DNA from: DASZGI01 sp035938995
GTDB lineage: Bacteria > Actinomycetota > Actinomycetes > Streptomycetales > Catenulisporaceae
Length of the DNA: 21,779 nucleotides
Assembly (NCBI RefSeq): GCF_035938995.1
Contig: NZ_DASZGI010000371.1
Location: 1-21,779, forward strand
Direction: 5' to 3'
The notes under the pieces are model-generated. The model was not told where the DNA came from. It made no database searches and saw only the letters and a list, made by a program, of their open reading frames with translations. This document shows positions 1 through 9,300 of this stretch, piece by piece (the stretch's first letter is position 1; each line of letters starts with the position of its first letter). The translations under genes and the position numbers were made by a program.

Positions 1-144
1 CGGCTTGATACCGCTGCGCCGCAGCAGCGCCACCTCATGGCGCAGTATCAAGATCTCGGCGTGCAGCGCCGCGCGCGGGCGAGTGAGCAGCGCGAGCCAC
101 GCCAGTACGCGACAGAAGATCAGATACGGCAGTCGAGGCGACAC
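1..144 (-). pseudogene. N-terminal fragment of an rve/IS481- or IS3-like transposase, cut by the window edge
   Basis: Read on the minus strand from a GTG at 144, 48 codons stay open to the window edge. The peptide begins VSPRLPYLIFCRVLAWLALL and continues with an AEILILRHEVALLRR block. The RHEVAxLRR motif and the hydrophobic lead are what I recognise as the amino end of actinobacterial integrase-core transposases, which normally run to several hundred residues with a DDE catalytic core. The core would lie to the left of the window, so completeness cannot be judged. The copy lies outside the tRNA-Lys island, in chromosomal flank. No good Shine-Dalgarno sequence precedes the GTG, so the exact start is uncertain. 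The plus-strand reading frame across this stretch looks like a shadow. Confidence 0.6.
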
Positions 145-392
145 AGACCACGATCATCCATGATCCAGCCGCACCACATCAACCCAGGTCACAGCCAAGA
201 CCGGAGAAAGGAACCCCCACAGGATCGGTTGGTACGTGATGTCACAGGCCGTCATGGACCGGGCGGAAACGGGGTGAATCAGCGCTCGGCGATGGCCCCG
301 CTGTACATATCTTGTACAACCGCTCGCCAGCCGACCACATCGTGGGACAGAAGTGTCCGAAACTGACACACCGAATCAACGCCAGAGAAAGC
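145..392. other. Intergenic flank upstream of the transposase fragment
   Basis: I see no convincing gene. Two copies of the self-complementary hexamer TGTACA lie at 302-307 and 313-318, separated by 5 nt. A GTGTC/GACAC inverted repeat lies at about 352-368. Read on the minus strand, the sequence TGTCAGTTTCGGACACTTCT just upstream of the transposase begins with TG and could be the terminal inverted repeat of the insertion sequence. Its partner would lie outside the window, so this is only a candidate. Confidence 0.35.
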
Positions 393-425
393 AAAAACCC
401 AGATCACACGGTGTGTGCCTGGGTT
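393..425 (-). terminator. Intrinsic terminator, probably the native tRNA-Lys terminator
   Basis: AACCCAG at 396-402 pairs with CTGGGTT at 419-425. Inside it CACAC at 410-406 region pairs with GTGTG around a short loop. On the minus strand the stem is followed by a run of five T (393-397). It lies about 10 nt past the 3' end of the minus-strand tRNA-Lys half-gene at 435-477, which is where a tRNA terminator belongs. Because the island sits between this terminator and the rest of the tRNA gene, the tRNA has probably been separated from it. Confidence 0.75.
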
Positions 426-434
426 GTTCGCTCT

Positions 435-477
435 GTGCGCCGTCAGGGACTTGAACCCCGAACCCGCTGATTAAGAG
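435..477 (-). repeat. Left attachment-site repeat: 3' half of tRNA-Lys(CTT)
   Basis: These 43 bp are identical to 21737-21779. On the minus strand they read from the 7-nt anticodon loop CTCTTAA (anticodon CTT) through the T-arm (TTCAAGT loop) to the acceptor stem and discriminator A. To the right of 477 the sequence no longer matches a tRNA: the 5' strand of the anticodon stem, D-arm and 5' acceptor are absent. This is therefore the duplicated att core, not a functional tRNA gene. A core starting at the anticodon loop is typical of tyrosine integrases that cross over in that loop. Confidence 0.9.
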
Positions 478-503
478 CGCAGATATACGGGGTTTTTATC
501 CGT

Positions 504-523
504 ACTGGGGCGTATCGCCCAGT
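504..523. repeat. Hairpin next to the left att repeat
   Basis: ACTGGGGCG (504-512) is the inverted complement of CGCCCAGT (516-523), with one bulged G and a 3-nt TAT loop. It has no following T-run, so it is not an obvious intrinsic terminator. Its place 27 bp inside the att core makes an integrase- or accessory-protein role possible. Confidence 0.45.
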
Positions 524-592
524 CCCATTCCGTCCCGGTATGTTCGGGATCTTCAATGAAACTTTACTAGCGGGTACCGCGCTGTGCCACCC

Positions 593-604
593 TGTCCCGG
601 GACA
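593..604. promoter_or_regulatory. Perfect 12-bp palindrome, candidate operator
   Basis: TGTCCCGGGACA is perfectly self-complementary. It lies in non-coding DNA between the attachment site and int1, where a dimeric regulator of integration could bind. No regulator gene is recognisable in the island. In a GC-rich genome a 12-bp palindrome can also occur by chance. Confidence 0.3.
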
Positions 605-926
605 TACGCTCGCCAACCGTCCGTGTTGACGGTGGTGATCGCCGCCGGGGTGTGCGCCGTCGGGATGCCACGTGATGGTCCTGCCCGCGCTGGGGGGAGT
701 TACCCGCTTGGCTCGCGATCGTCACTCGTGAGGGTCACTCGGCCACTGCGCCGAGCCCTCGGTGCTGGGTGCGGGTGGCCGGTCCGTGCGCTTGCCGTCG
801 GGCTCCCGCTCGGAAGATCTTCGGGTGTGTCGAGGTGTTCCAGCGACTCTCAGATTATCAATAGCTGTTTCTTCTCCGCTTATGCCGTGGGGTTTCACTT
901 CGCCGTGCACGCTGGGGTGATTACGG

Positions 927-2240
927 ATGGAGGCGGTTGCGGTGGCGGGTTCGGTGTTCAAGCGGTGTGGGTGTCGGGACATCGGCACGGGCCGGTTGGT
1001 GGGGGCGCGATGTCCGCTGCTGGGGCTGGAGGGCCACGGAAGTTGGTATTTCAGCGTGGAACTGGCGACGGGGCCGGGTGGGCGTCGTGGGTTGCGACGG
1101 GGTGGGTTCGCGTCCGCGCCGGATGCGAGGGAGGCGTTGGTGCGGTCTGCCTCTCCGGCGGTTGTGAGCGCTGGGGCGGGTGTGACGGTGCGCGTGTGGC
1201 TGAATCGGTGGTTGGCGTCCCGGACCGCGCTGCGCGCTGAGACGCGTCGCTCGTACGGGGAACTGGCCGCACACTATTTGGTGCCGTATCTGGGTGGGAT
1301 GCCGGTATCCGAGGTGCGCACCGCTGATGTGCAGGCGGTGTTCGTCTCGGTGATCCGTGGGCACAATGCGGCGGGTCGGTCGTTGAGCCCGGCGACGGTG
1401 CAGCGGATCTATGCGACGGCGCGGGCGGCATTCAACGCCGCGGTGCGTGCCGGGCTGATCGAGGTGAACCCGGTGCGCGGGGTGGAGCTGCCCCCGGCGC
1501 GGCCGGCGCGGGCGGTGGTGTGGACTGAGGAGCGGGTGGCGGCCTGGCGGCGGGACGGTGTGCGGCCGGTGGTGGCGGTGTGGACGCCGGACCAAACAGC
1601 GCAGTTCCTGCGCTTTGCCCGCGAGAACCGGTGGTACACGGTGCTCCACCTGATCGCGTTGTGCGGCCTGCGCCGCGGCGAGGCGTGCGCCCTGCGCTGG
1701 CAGGACTTCGACCTCGACCACGGGACGCTGAGCGTGGTGCGTCAGGTCCAGCGCCGGGGTGGGCGCGTGGTGGAGTCGGCGCCGAAGTCCGCCGCGGGCA
1801 TCCGGACGCTCGCGTTGGATCACACCACGGTCACCGCGCTGCGTCAGCACCGCCACCGCCAGAACGTAGAACGGGCTGCAGTGGGCGAACAGTGGCATGA
1901 GGGCGGCTGGGCGTTTACCTACCCCGACGGTCGACCGCTGGCCCCGGATCGGCTCACCCGCCTGTTCGCCGCTCTGGTCATGGCCAGTGGGCTGCCGCCG
2001 GTGCGCTTGCACGACCTAAGGCACGGCGCCGCGAGCCTGGCGCTGGCCGCTGGCGCCGATCTGAAGGTCGTCTGCGCGATGCTCGGGCACGCCTCGATCC
2101 AGACCACCGCCGACACCTACACCAGCGTTCTGCCGGAGAGCGCGCGCGAGGCCGCGGAGCACACGGCCGCGCTGCTGTTCGGCCTGCGGCGCCGCGCCGG
2201 CCTGCGCGGTCGGCCTGTGCGCCGCAGCCATCGAGCGTGA
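927..2240 (+). CDS. int: Tyrosine recombinase/integrase 1
   Basis: A 437-residue site-specific recombinase that would join or separate the island and the chromosome. All catalytic positions of the family are visible: R249 in the LRRGE block, H362 and R365 in HDLRH, H388 in GHAS, and nucleophile Y398 in DTYTSV. An N-terminal SVFKRCGCRD block (from about residue 9) is the short domain common in actinobacterial integrases, and a core-binding SAM-like region covers about residues 90-190. The ATG at 927 is weakly preceded by a GGGG run; length is normal. It is clearly related to int2 at the other end of the island, sharing for example an RAVVWTEE linker and a PVAVWT block. Unlike most such genes it reads away from its nearest att site. 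It looks intact; whether it serves these att sites is unknown. Confidence 0.93.
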   Translation: MEAVAVAGSVFKRCGCRDIGTGRLVGARCPLLGLEGHGSWYFSVELATGPGGRRGLRRGGFASAPDAREALVRSASPAVVSAGAGVTVRVWLNRWLASRTALRAETRRSYGELAAHYLVPYLGGMPVSEVRTADVQAVFVSVIRGHNAAGRSLSPATVQRIYATARAAFNAAVRAGLIEVNPVRGVELPPARPARAVVWTEERVAAWRRDGVRPVVAVWTPDQTAQFLRFARENRWYTVLHLIALCGLRRGEACALRWQDFDLDHGTLSVVRQVQRRGGRVVESAPKSAAGIRTLALDHTTVTALRQHRHRQNVERAAVGEQWHEGGWAFTYPDGRPLAPDRLTRLFAALVMASGLPPVRLHDLRHGAASLALAAGADLKVVCAMLGHASIQTTADTYTSVLPESAREAAEHTAALLFGLRRRAGLRGRPVRRSHRA

Positions 2241-2265
2241 CCTGCCGTTGCGGCGGTGATGCGGA

Positions 2266-2319
2266 GGGCGGGTCCCTCTGACGTGGGCGGCATCCCGGCC
2301 GGGTCATAGGGACCCGCCG
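2266..2319. terminator. Bidirectional terminator between convergent genes
   Basis: GGCGGGTCCCT at 2267-2277 is the exact inverse complement of AGGGACCCGCC at 2308-2318, with a 30-nt GC-rich loop that contains a CCGGCCGG palindrome. It lies between the stop of int1 (2240) and the stop of the convergent minus-strand gene (2327). There is no long T-run on either side, which is common for actinomycete terminators. It probably stops transcription from both sides. Confidence 0.75.
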
Positions 2320-2326
2320 GGGTTGG

Positions 2327-3748
2327 TCAGTTCTGCTCTGGTGCCGAGGTCGGCTTGCGGGGTTTCATGTTCAGGAAGGTGTCGAACCAGTGGGCGGGGC
2401 GCAGGTCGCCGATCCTGAAGTGCTTGTTGATGTCGGTTTCGGGGTCTTCGATGCCGTCGGCTGCGTTGTCGTAGAGGAACAGCACGTCGGAGTCCTGGAA
2501 GAGCGCGGTGTGGCACAGGTCCCAGTCGTAGTCCCTGGGGTGTTCGGGTAGGTCGCCGAAGACGGTGTGGGCGTAGTGGTCGCTGTCCGCGGCCATGTCC
2601 AGGACGACTTCGGTTTCGTCGAGCGCCAGGTGCAGTGCGACCTCTTCGGCGGTGCAGGTCGGTAGCGGAAGCCGGCCGTGGTCGAGGTCGTTTTCCAGGT
2701 GACGTACGGCTTGGCTGAAGCGGGTGCGCCAGGCTGCGTCCTGTCGCCAGGTCAGCCGGGGCAGTTCGTCGAACACCGACCAGGTCTCATTGGGGTCGAC
2801 GGGTTTGTCGCCGTGTTCGTCGACGTCCATGAGGCACTGTTCGGCCAGTGTGCCCAGGGCCCAGGACAGCGCTGCCGCGGTGCGCGGCGTTAGGGTGAAC
2901 GCCTCGCACCGCTCGCAGACTTCGATGTCGTTCACATCTCCGTTGTTAGCGAGGTGTCCGCAGTCCGGGATCGGGAACAGGGCGGTGTAGTCGGGGCGCG
3001 GCTGGTCCGGGTCGTCTCCGGCGTCGGGCCGGGGCTGCCTGAGCAGGTAGCCGGTCCCGAAGTCGAACGTGACGGGTTCCTGGCTCCAGTCCGCGATTTC
3101 GTCGTCGCCCGGGGACAGGCACTGCCCGTTGCTAGCGTCGGTCAGGATGTCTGCGCCGGGGATCGTGCAGTCTTGGTCGGCGAGCCACATCACGGCGCTC
3201 AGGATGTGGTCGTCCTCGTGCAGGTCGTCTTCTTCGTCGGGGGTCCAGCCGCTTGCCGTTGCGGCGTTGAGGGTTCGGGCGCGGTCGTGCACGTGTACTT
3301 CCAGCAGCCTGCCGATGCGTACGACCAGTCCGGGGTGCTGCGCGAGGCGGGCGAGGCGGGGCGTTCGCGTGAACTCATCATGGAGCCGGCGCGGCGTCTC
3401 GCTGCGTTCGTCTTCCTCATCGAGTGTCGGCCATGGTGGCGTGGTGGGCGTCGGCCACGTGCCGCTTTCGAGGCTGGCGAGTGCCTGGATGAGGGAGGCG
3501 CGCGGTGCGGTGGGCAACTGGAGAGTGAGCTGCTCGATCTCGCCGCGCAGGACAGGGCCGGGGGAAGCCTCGAGGGCCTGGTTCAGGATGCGAGCCGCCT
3601 GTTCGGCCAGTTCCGGGTCGGTGAGGGTGAGCACGGCGGTGAGGGTGGCGGGCCCGCCGGTGTGGTGGACCAGCGCGTGGATGCGCGACTTCGACGGGGT
3701 GTGTTCGCAGTGGAAGGCGCGTGGGTACGCGGCCGGAAGGTTCTGCAC
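2327..3748 (-). CDS. Unrecognised 473-residue protein with a possible Cys/His metal site
   Basis: I do not recognise this family. The frame stays open up to a GTG at 3961, but sequence upstream of about 3750 has weak third-position GC, so I prefer the GTG at 3748, preceded by GGAG at a spacing of 9 nt; another GTG at 3838 follows GGAGG. The product is soluble and acidic, with Asp/Glu clusters and no signal peptide or membrane segment. C263, H265, C278 and C281 (a CGH...CERC arrangement) could bind a metal. The frame is clearly coding, rich in Asp, Trp and Leu. It is convergent with int1, so it is not part of the operon to its right. It may be an island cargo gene or a regulator, but nothing in it proves a function. 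Confidence 0.75.
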   Translation of the reverse strand: MQNLPAAYPRAFHCEHTPSKSRIHALVHHTGGPATLTAVLTLTDPELAEQAARILNQALEASPGPVLRGEIEQLTLQLPTAPRASLIQALASLESGTWPTPTTPPWPTLDEEDERSETPRRLHDEFTRTPRLARLAQHPGLVVRIGRLLEVHVHDRARTLNAATASGWTPDEEDDLHEDDHILSAVMWLADQDCTIPGADILTDASNGQCLSPGDDEIADWSQEPVTFDFGTGYLLRQPRPDAGDDPDQPRPDYTALFPIPDCGHLANNGDVNDIEVCERCEAFTLTPRTAAALSWALGTLAEQCLMDVDEHGDKPVDPNETWSVFDELPRLTWRQDAAWRTRFSQAVRHLENDLDHGRLPLPTCTAEEVALHLALDETEVVLDMAADSDHYAHTVFGDLPEHPRDYDWDLCHTALFQDSDVLFLYDNAADGIEDPETDINKHFRIGDLRPAHWFDTFLNMKPRKPTSAPEQN

Positions 3749-4087
3749 GGCTGAGTGCTCCAGATTCCCGCAGCGCCAGGTTGCAGCTGCGGCTCGGAAA
3801 GCGACGAATGGATGACCCGCTGGTGGGCGCAGTACCACTACGCCTCCGGGCGGGCGGGAAAAGCCTGAATGATGCGGGGCTGGTATCGATGATGCGATCA
3901 CCGATCCTGGCCACTCGTTATTAACGCTACCCCCCGGCGCGGACATCGGTAGAGCATTCACCCGATCTTGTGATGCCGCCCGCTGAAGCGGCGCAGCGTT
4001 CGATGATGGCCAACGGGCGAGCTGAGCGTTTGCTCGAAGCTGCCGGGACCAGGACGTATCGCACCGGTCCGGTGCCGTCAGTGGTTG

Positions 4088-4505
4088 CTAATTGGACAGG
4101 TCAAAGAGGGTATCGCTGTACTCCTTTAGCGGCTTGGTGCTCGCAGCCGGTACGGGCAACACACGCGCTTGTTCGAGTTCGGATACCGTGATCAGGTCGC
4201 CGTTCTGGATGCGTTCCAACGCCTTCTCCCGCCGGGCCAGGGCGTCCGCGGCGCGCTGCGCCCGTTTCGCCTCGGCGTCCTGGCGCGGCCTTCTTCGCCT
4301 CGGCCTCCGCCATCGCTTTCGCAGCGGCCTGGTCCTTGAGGTGCTGCTTGTACGCCGCGAGCATCTTGTCGGGCAGAGACTTGCGTTGGGCCACGGCATC
4401 CTCCCCATGCTGTGCGGCGACGACAGCGCGTCGAGTAATCCCTTCCCGAATCCGAACCCTGACGAACCAGGACCAGTCCACCGCGGCTTGGCTGGCCTCC
4501 TCCAA
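4088..4505 (-). pseudogene. Frameshifted small coiled-coil protein, function unknown
   Basis: Two overlapping minus-strand frames make one sensible protein if a single extra base at about 4281-4290 is removed. The N-terminal part (EEASQAAVDWSWFVRVRIRE, then LPDKMLAAYKQHLKDQAAAK and an AEAEAKKAA run) joins the C-terminal part (QDAEAKRAQRAADALARREK, then NGDLITVSELEQARVL) without losing helical periodicity. The whole reads as a long charged helix with a short structured tail and a TAG stop at 4088. The first possible start in the N-terminal frame is a TTG at 4505; the frame is open without an ATG or GTG up to a stop at 4641, so the true N-terminus may also be lost. This is a decayed gene or a sequencing error. 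I do not recognise the family. Confidence 0.6.
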
Positions 4506-4850
4506 TCGACCCGGGGCAGTCCAACCGCTGCCCCGCTGCCCTTGTCGCCGCTGGCTTGCGCTCCAATATCCGGTGGCTTGGAAGGGTTGTGGTGCGTTGG
4601 GATCTGTGATCGGGGGTGGTCTACCTGCGTCCGCGCATGTTCATCGACACTGACCTTCAAGAACCCTCATGCAGTACGAGCTGATGTGATCTGTTGTGGG
4701 CCTGGCAGACGGTGATGATGGAGTCCGTCGAAGGTAAGGCTGGGACTGGCGTGGTGGCGTGTGGCGCTACCTGCTCGGGTGTGCATTCGAGACGGCTGGT
4801 ATTCGTTCAAAGTGGCTACGAAATCGACGGCGCGTCAATACTGTGTGTAT
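4506..4850. other. Stretch upstream of the five-gene operon
   Basis: No gene I can support. The minus-strand half next to 4505 may hold the decayed 5' end of the frameshifted gene. The plus strand must carry the operon promoter, but I cannot point to convincing -10/-35 boxes. A GAAGGTAAGG stretch at about 4729-4738 resembles a Shine-Dalgarno sequence but is too far from either candidate start of the hydrolase gene. Confidence 0.4.
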
Positions 4851-6323
4851 ATGCAGCGGCCCATTGAACACTTCGGCCCCCCTCTGCCACGTATCGGTCT
4901 CTCCCCCGACGCGGTGGTGATCGTGCCCGGGATCATGGGCAGCACACTGATAGAGGCATCCACCGGTCGCGAACTGTGGGGGATGACGAAGGCCATCGAG
5001 TACGCCCTGCGGTGGAGGCAAAGCGGCGGGATGACGGCCCTCGCCGTCACGGACGATGAGCGTTCGGGTCGAATCGGCCGCGTCGTGCCGCGCGGGCTGT
5101 TGAGAAAGCCGGCCTGGGCGCCTTTCCTAGGCGGGATCGAGCCGTACACCCGCCTGGTCAAAGAGCTGCGAAAGGCCGTGGTCGACCCTGCGGCGATCTG
5201 CGAGTTCGCATACGACTGGCGGCTCCCGGTGAGCTACAACGCCACGTTGCTCGCAGACTGCGTCCACCGTCATCTCCATGCCTGGCGTGCTCATCCCGCA
5301 CACGACCGCGCGCGGGCCGGGAACGATGACGACAGGCCTGCCCAGGCAGTGATCATCGCCCATTCCATGGGCGGACTCCTCGTCCGCTCCATGACGCTGA
5401 TCCCTGGCGCCGCCGCGGAGGTCAGGGCCACGCTCACGCTCGGGACACCGTTCGAGGGCTCGGTCATGGCCGCGCAGATACTGAACAGCGGACGCGGCGG
5501 GCCGCCCGGAATCCCCCGGCGGCAGTTGCGCGATCTCGGCAGAACCCTGCCCGGCCTGCACGACCTTCTGCCGACATATCGCTGCGTGGAGACGGACGAC
5601 GAGGTCGTCGCCTTGACTCCCGGGGACGTGGAGGCCATCGGGGGAGATCCCGAACTGGCACGTGACGCCTTCGAAACCCACGCCCGCGCGGCGGCCGCGT
5701 CGCTGCCGGGTCACCTGCTCGTCGCCGGGGTCGCCCAGCCCACTGTGCAGAGCCTGCGCATTCGCGCCGGGATCGTCGAACCGAACATGTATGCGTTCCG
5801 CAGGCATCCGGACGGCGAGTTGCGCCGCGACGCACTCGGCCGTCCGCTGCGGTTCGACTACCACGGTGACGGGACTGTCTACCGGTACGCCGCCTACCTC
5901 CGCGGCGTCGAGGCGGTCACGGTCGCGCAGCAGCATGGAGCGCTCGCCGCCACCGGAGCGGTCACGGACATCGCCCGTGGACTCGTCAATCGCGTCACCG
6001 ATCTGGGCGAAGTGCTGGGAGCGGAGTTCCTCGAGCTGGGGCTCGATGTGCCCGAACTCGTAGCCACCGGCGCTGCGTTCGACATCTTGGTCGCCGGGAA
6101 GGTCGAGCCCGGGTCGATGAGCTGCCGTATCGAGGACGCCGGGTCTCGGGACCGCATCGTCCAGCGGCCCAGGCTGACACGCGTGCGTTCGATGCCCGGA
6201 CACCTTTCCGTGCGCGTCACGCTTGACGATCCCGGGTTGTATCGGGTGAAGGTCGCCGGTGGCAGCGATCCCGTCTCACGCATGGTGCTCGTCACTGCGG
6301 GTGGTGGTGGGGACACTCGATGA
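4851..6323 (+). CDS. LCAT-like alpha/beta hydrolase (predicted lipase/acyltransferase)
   Basis: A 490-residue member of the lecithin:cholesterol acyltransferase-like alpha/beta hydrolases, which cleave or transfer acyl chains of lipids. VIVPGIMGSTL near the N-terminus is the family's oxyanion-region motif. The likely triad is S172 (AHSMGG nucleophile elbow), D340 (HGDGTV) and H362 (QQHGA), in the expected order and spacing. About 90 C-terminal residues look like a separate beta-rich domain (RVTLDDPGLYRVKVAGG). No signal peptide is seen, so it should act inside the cell, possibly on the inner membrane leaflet. I chose the ATG at 4851 because the 30 codons after the GTG at 4761 have non-coding-like codon use; neither start has a good ribosome site, and a leaderless message is possible. 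Its TGA overlaps the ATG of the caspase-STAND gene by 4 nt, so it is probably translated with that gene and may be its effector. Confidence 0.85.
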   Translation: MQRPIEHFGPPLPRIGLSPDAVVIVPGIMGSTLIEASTGRELWGMTKAIEYALRWRQSGGMTALAVTDDERSGRIGRVVPRGLLRKPAWAPFLGGIEPYTRLVKELRKAVVDPAAICEFAYDWRLPVSYNATLLADCVHRHLHAWRAHPAHDRARAGNDDDRPAQAVIIAHSMGGLLVRSMTLIPGAAAEVRATLTLGTPFEGSVMAAQILNSGRGGPPGIPRRQLRDLGRTLPGLHDLLPTYRCVETDDEVVALTPGDVEAIGGDPELARDAFETHARAAAASLPGHLLVAGVAQPTVQSLRIRAGIVEPNMYAFRRHPDGELRRDALGRPLRFDYHGDGTVYRYAAYLRGVEAVTVAQQHGALAATGAVTDIARGLVNRVTDLGEVLGAEFLELGLDVPELVATGAAFDILVAGKVEPGSMSCRIEDAGSRDRIVQRPRLTRVRSMPGHLSVRVTLDDPGLYRVKVAGGSDPVSRMVLVTAGGGGDTR

Positions 6324-9300
6324 CCTCGCTCAGCGGACAGGCTTCGGGGTTCTCGGATTCGGTGGCGGCACCGCCACCCGGATTCGAGGTAGTGACCATC
6401 GCGCTGGGCGAGTATCTGAACAGCGAGCGTCACCCCAGCATCCACGCGCAGGAAGAAGCCGACGCCATCGGCGCCCTGCTCGAGGCGCTCGGGGGCCGGA
6501 TCCTGCCCTGGACCGTTCCGGACGGCGAGCGGAACCTGGCCATGACCCAGGCCCGCCTGCGCGGTTGGGCCTCACCCGGCGGCCCGCGCAACTCGGTCCT
6601 GGTCTGGATCGGCCACGGCGAATCCAACGACGACGAATCCTGGCTGGCGGTGCGCGGCGCCGGCGACGACGGCGAGGACGACCACCTGCTCCCCGCCCAG
6701 CTGGCCCACCAGATCGGCAGGGAGTTCGCGGAGCGCGCGAGCGAGGACCACTGGGCGATGGTCATCGTGGAGGCGTGCGGTGCTGCGCGCTTTGTCGACG
6801 AGGTACTGCAGCTCCTGCTCGACAAGCGGGCGGCCGAGCGGATATTGCTGGTCGGATCCGGGGCCGACCTGGGGCGGGGATATCGCGCGGCTTTCCGAGA
6901 GGCGCTTCGAGGGGCGCTGGACAGCTACGGCGAGAACGACGCGCAGTTCACCCTGCACGATCTCGCCGGACGGATCGAGGGTCGGCTCAACCCAGGCAGA
7001 GTGACCGCGCGGAGCCTCTCGACCAGCTGGCTGCGTCGACCGGTCCGCCTGGCCTCGCCGGTGACGGCCTCCCTGGAGGTTTACGCCAAGATCGAGGAGG
7101 CGTTAGACGCGCTGCCCGAGCGTGAGCGCGCGCGACCGCAGCGCACGGAGGTGGGAACGGCCACCGGAGAGCTCGTATGGCACTTCGTCGGGCGTGATGC
7201 CGACCGCCGCGCCATCCTGCGGTGGCTGGAGGAGAACGCCCACGGGCTGCTGGTCGTCACCGGCAAGGCCGGCTCGGGGAAATCGGCGATCCTCGGCAAC
7301 CTGCTCCTGTACGCACGCGCACGGAAGGACGGCACGATCGCGGCGGGCTTCCCCCAGGATCCCTGGCCCGCTTCCGCCCGGCTGCCGGAGATCGACTATT
7401 CCGTACATCTGGCAGGGGCGACCGTGCGAGACGTGGTCGCCCAAATCCGTGCCAGCGCGTTCGACGAAGTCGCCCCGGTCCCGGCGCGACAGCCGGCTTC
7501 GGACGAGGAACGGATCGACGCCCTGCTCGGTGCGCTTCGGCGGCGTGAGCGTGATCTGACGGTGATCGCCGACGCCCTCGACGAGTCCCAGGACCCTCCG
7601 CAGATGGCCGCGTTGTTCCAGCGTCTCGGCGGGCTTCCGCGGGTGCGTGCCGTCATCGGTACCCGTCCGTCCACCGCGGAGAGTCCCGACCTCTCGGAGC
7701 CGGCCGACGAGAACCTGCTCGATGAACTCGGGAGAGACTCTCGCCCCTACGTGGCGGTCCAGTGGATCAGCCGCAACGAGATCGCCCTGGCCGAGTACAT
7801 CAGGCGACGGCTGGCACCCCTGCAGGCTGACTTCCCGGAGGCCGGCCAGAGGTTCGACGAGGCGCTGAAGCGCGTCGCCGCACTCGTGACCGCGCCCAAC
7901 CCGCAGACCGGGGAGGAGCGCGAATTCCTGTTCGCGGCGCTCGCTGTCCACGAGATTCTCGCCGACCCCGGCCTGCTTCGCACGGAGCGTGAGGGCGAAC
8001 TGGCGGCCATGTTGCGCACCGACCACCGCTCGCTGTTCGGAGCGGCCGTACGCCGGCTAGAGAACACCCGCCCGGGCAGCCGCGCCGTACTCGAGGCGCT
8101 GGCCTTCGCCCAGGGCCGCGGACTGCCGAGGGCGGATCGGATCTGGGCGTCGGTGGCGAAATCCCTCGGCGACGCGGAAGTCCACGAAGCCGACCTCGAC
8201 GCGGTCATCGAGGCCGCGGCTCCGTACATCATGCTCGACGCCGAGCAGGAGCAGAGCGTGTACCGGCTCGCGCATCGGACCTTCCGGGAGTTCTTCCTGC
8301 GCGGCGACACCGGGCCCGACGGTCGGTCTGGGCAGCAACCCGTCGTCGCCGCCCTGGTCGACCTGGTGTCCACCGATTTACAAGACCAGGAGGTCGCGCC
8401 CGCTCTCAACCCGTACTTGGCCCGTCACCTGGCGGGCCACGCCGCCGACGCCGGACCGCAGGGCTGGCAGGTCCTGGGCTCGCGCCACGACGTACTCGAC
8501 CTGCTGAACCCGTACGACCTGACCGCCGAGGCCCTGCGATCCGCCGAGGGCTTCGGCGGTTTGCCGGCCTCGGTCCTCGGGACGATCGAGTCCGCGTACC
8601 TGACCGGTTCGGCCACCGTCGCCGACCGGCCCGGCCTCCGGGAACTCGGCACCTGGCGGGCCATGGGCCGCCCGCCGGACGCGGCGCATGCGAAGTCCTC
8701 CGACGCAATGCGTGCCGCCTGGGGGGTGAGATGGGCTCGGCTGGACACGCACCAGCCGCACGTCACACTTGGCCACCGCGACGAATCGGTCTCGGCGGTG
8801 GTGGCGTTCCCCGGGTCTGGCGGCAACCTCGTGCTGAGCGTAGGCAGCGACGGCGGATCGCAGATCTGGGACCCGGCGACCGGACGCGTCGAGGTGCCCC
8901 CGGCGCAGCCGGAAGGCGGCACCGGCACACGGCGGTCGGTGGCGCAGTTCACTGATTCGGACGGCAGAACCCTGCTCGCCACCGGTGGGGCCGGCGCCCT
9001 TCACGTCTGGGATCCGTCCGGCGGGAGGCCCGCGCGCCGAGTACGGATCGAGTCGGCGGCCTGGGTCAGCTCCATCGTGCAGGTACCGGTCAGCCACGGG
9101 ACCGCACTCGCGGTGGGCGACTGGAGCGGCGCCGTGCACATGGTGGATCCCGAGACCGGGCGGGCGCTGGGACGCCCGCGCACCGGCCACGAGGGGCCGG
9201 TCTGGGCCGTGGCCGCGGTCCGCGGGTCCGACATCGGGCCCGCGTTGCTGGCCAGCGCGGGGGAAGACGGCACCATCCGGATCTGGGCTCTGGACCGCCG

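Larger units (their letters stand above)
478..926. other. Non-coding stretch between the left att repeat and int1
   Basis: No credible gene; the open frames here lack coding-like composition. The stretch is locally AT-richer near 478-570 and 850-900 than the coding DNA around it. It holds a hairpin at 504-523, a smaller TCCCG/CGGGA inverted repeat at 533-549 and a perfect 12-bp palindrome at 593-604. These are plausible sites for integrase, accessory factors or a repressor, and the promoter of int1 should lie near 850-910. I could not identify a convincing -10/-35 pair. Confidence 0.5.

Noticed and set aside
37..366. Plus-strand open frame at the left edge
   Set aside because: Low-complexity Arg/Gln-rich translation opposite the transposase fragment, with no domain.
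652..666. Second att-like copy near int1 (GTGCGCCGTC then GGGA)
   Set aside because: Only 10 contiguous bases plus a gapped few match the 43-bp core; this can arise by chance in GC-rich DNA.
921..2012. Minus-strand open frame opposite int1
   Set aside because: His/Arg/Pro-rich shadow with no recognisable domain; int1 has a full catalytic set.
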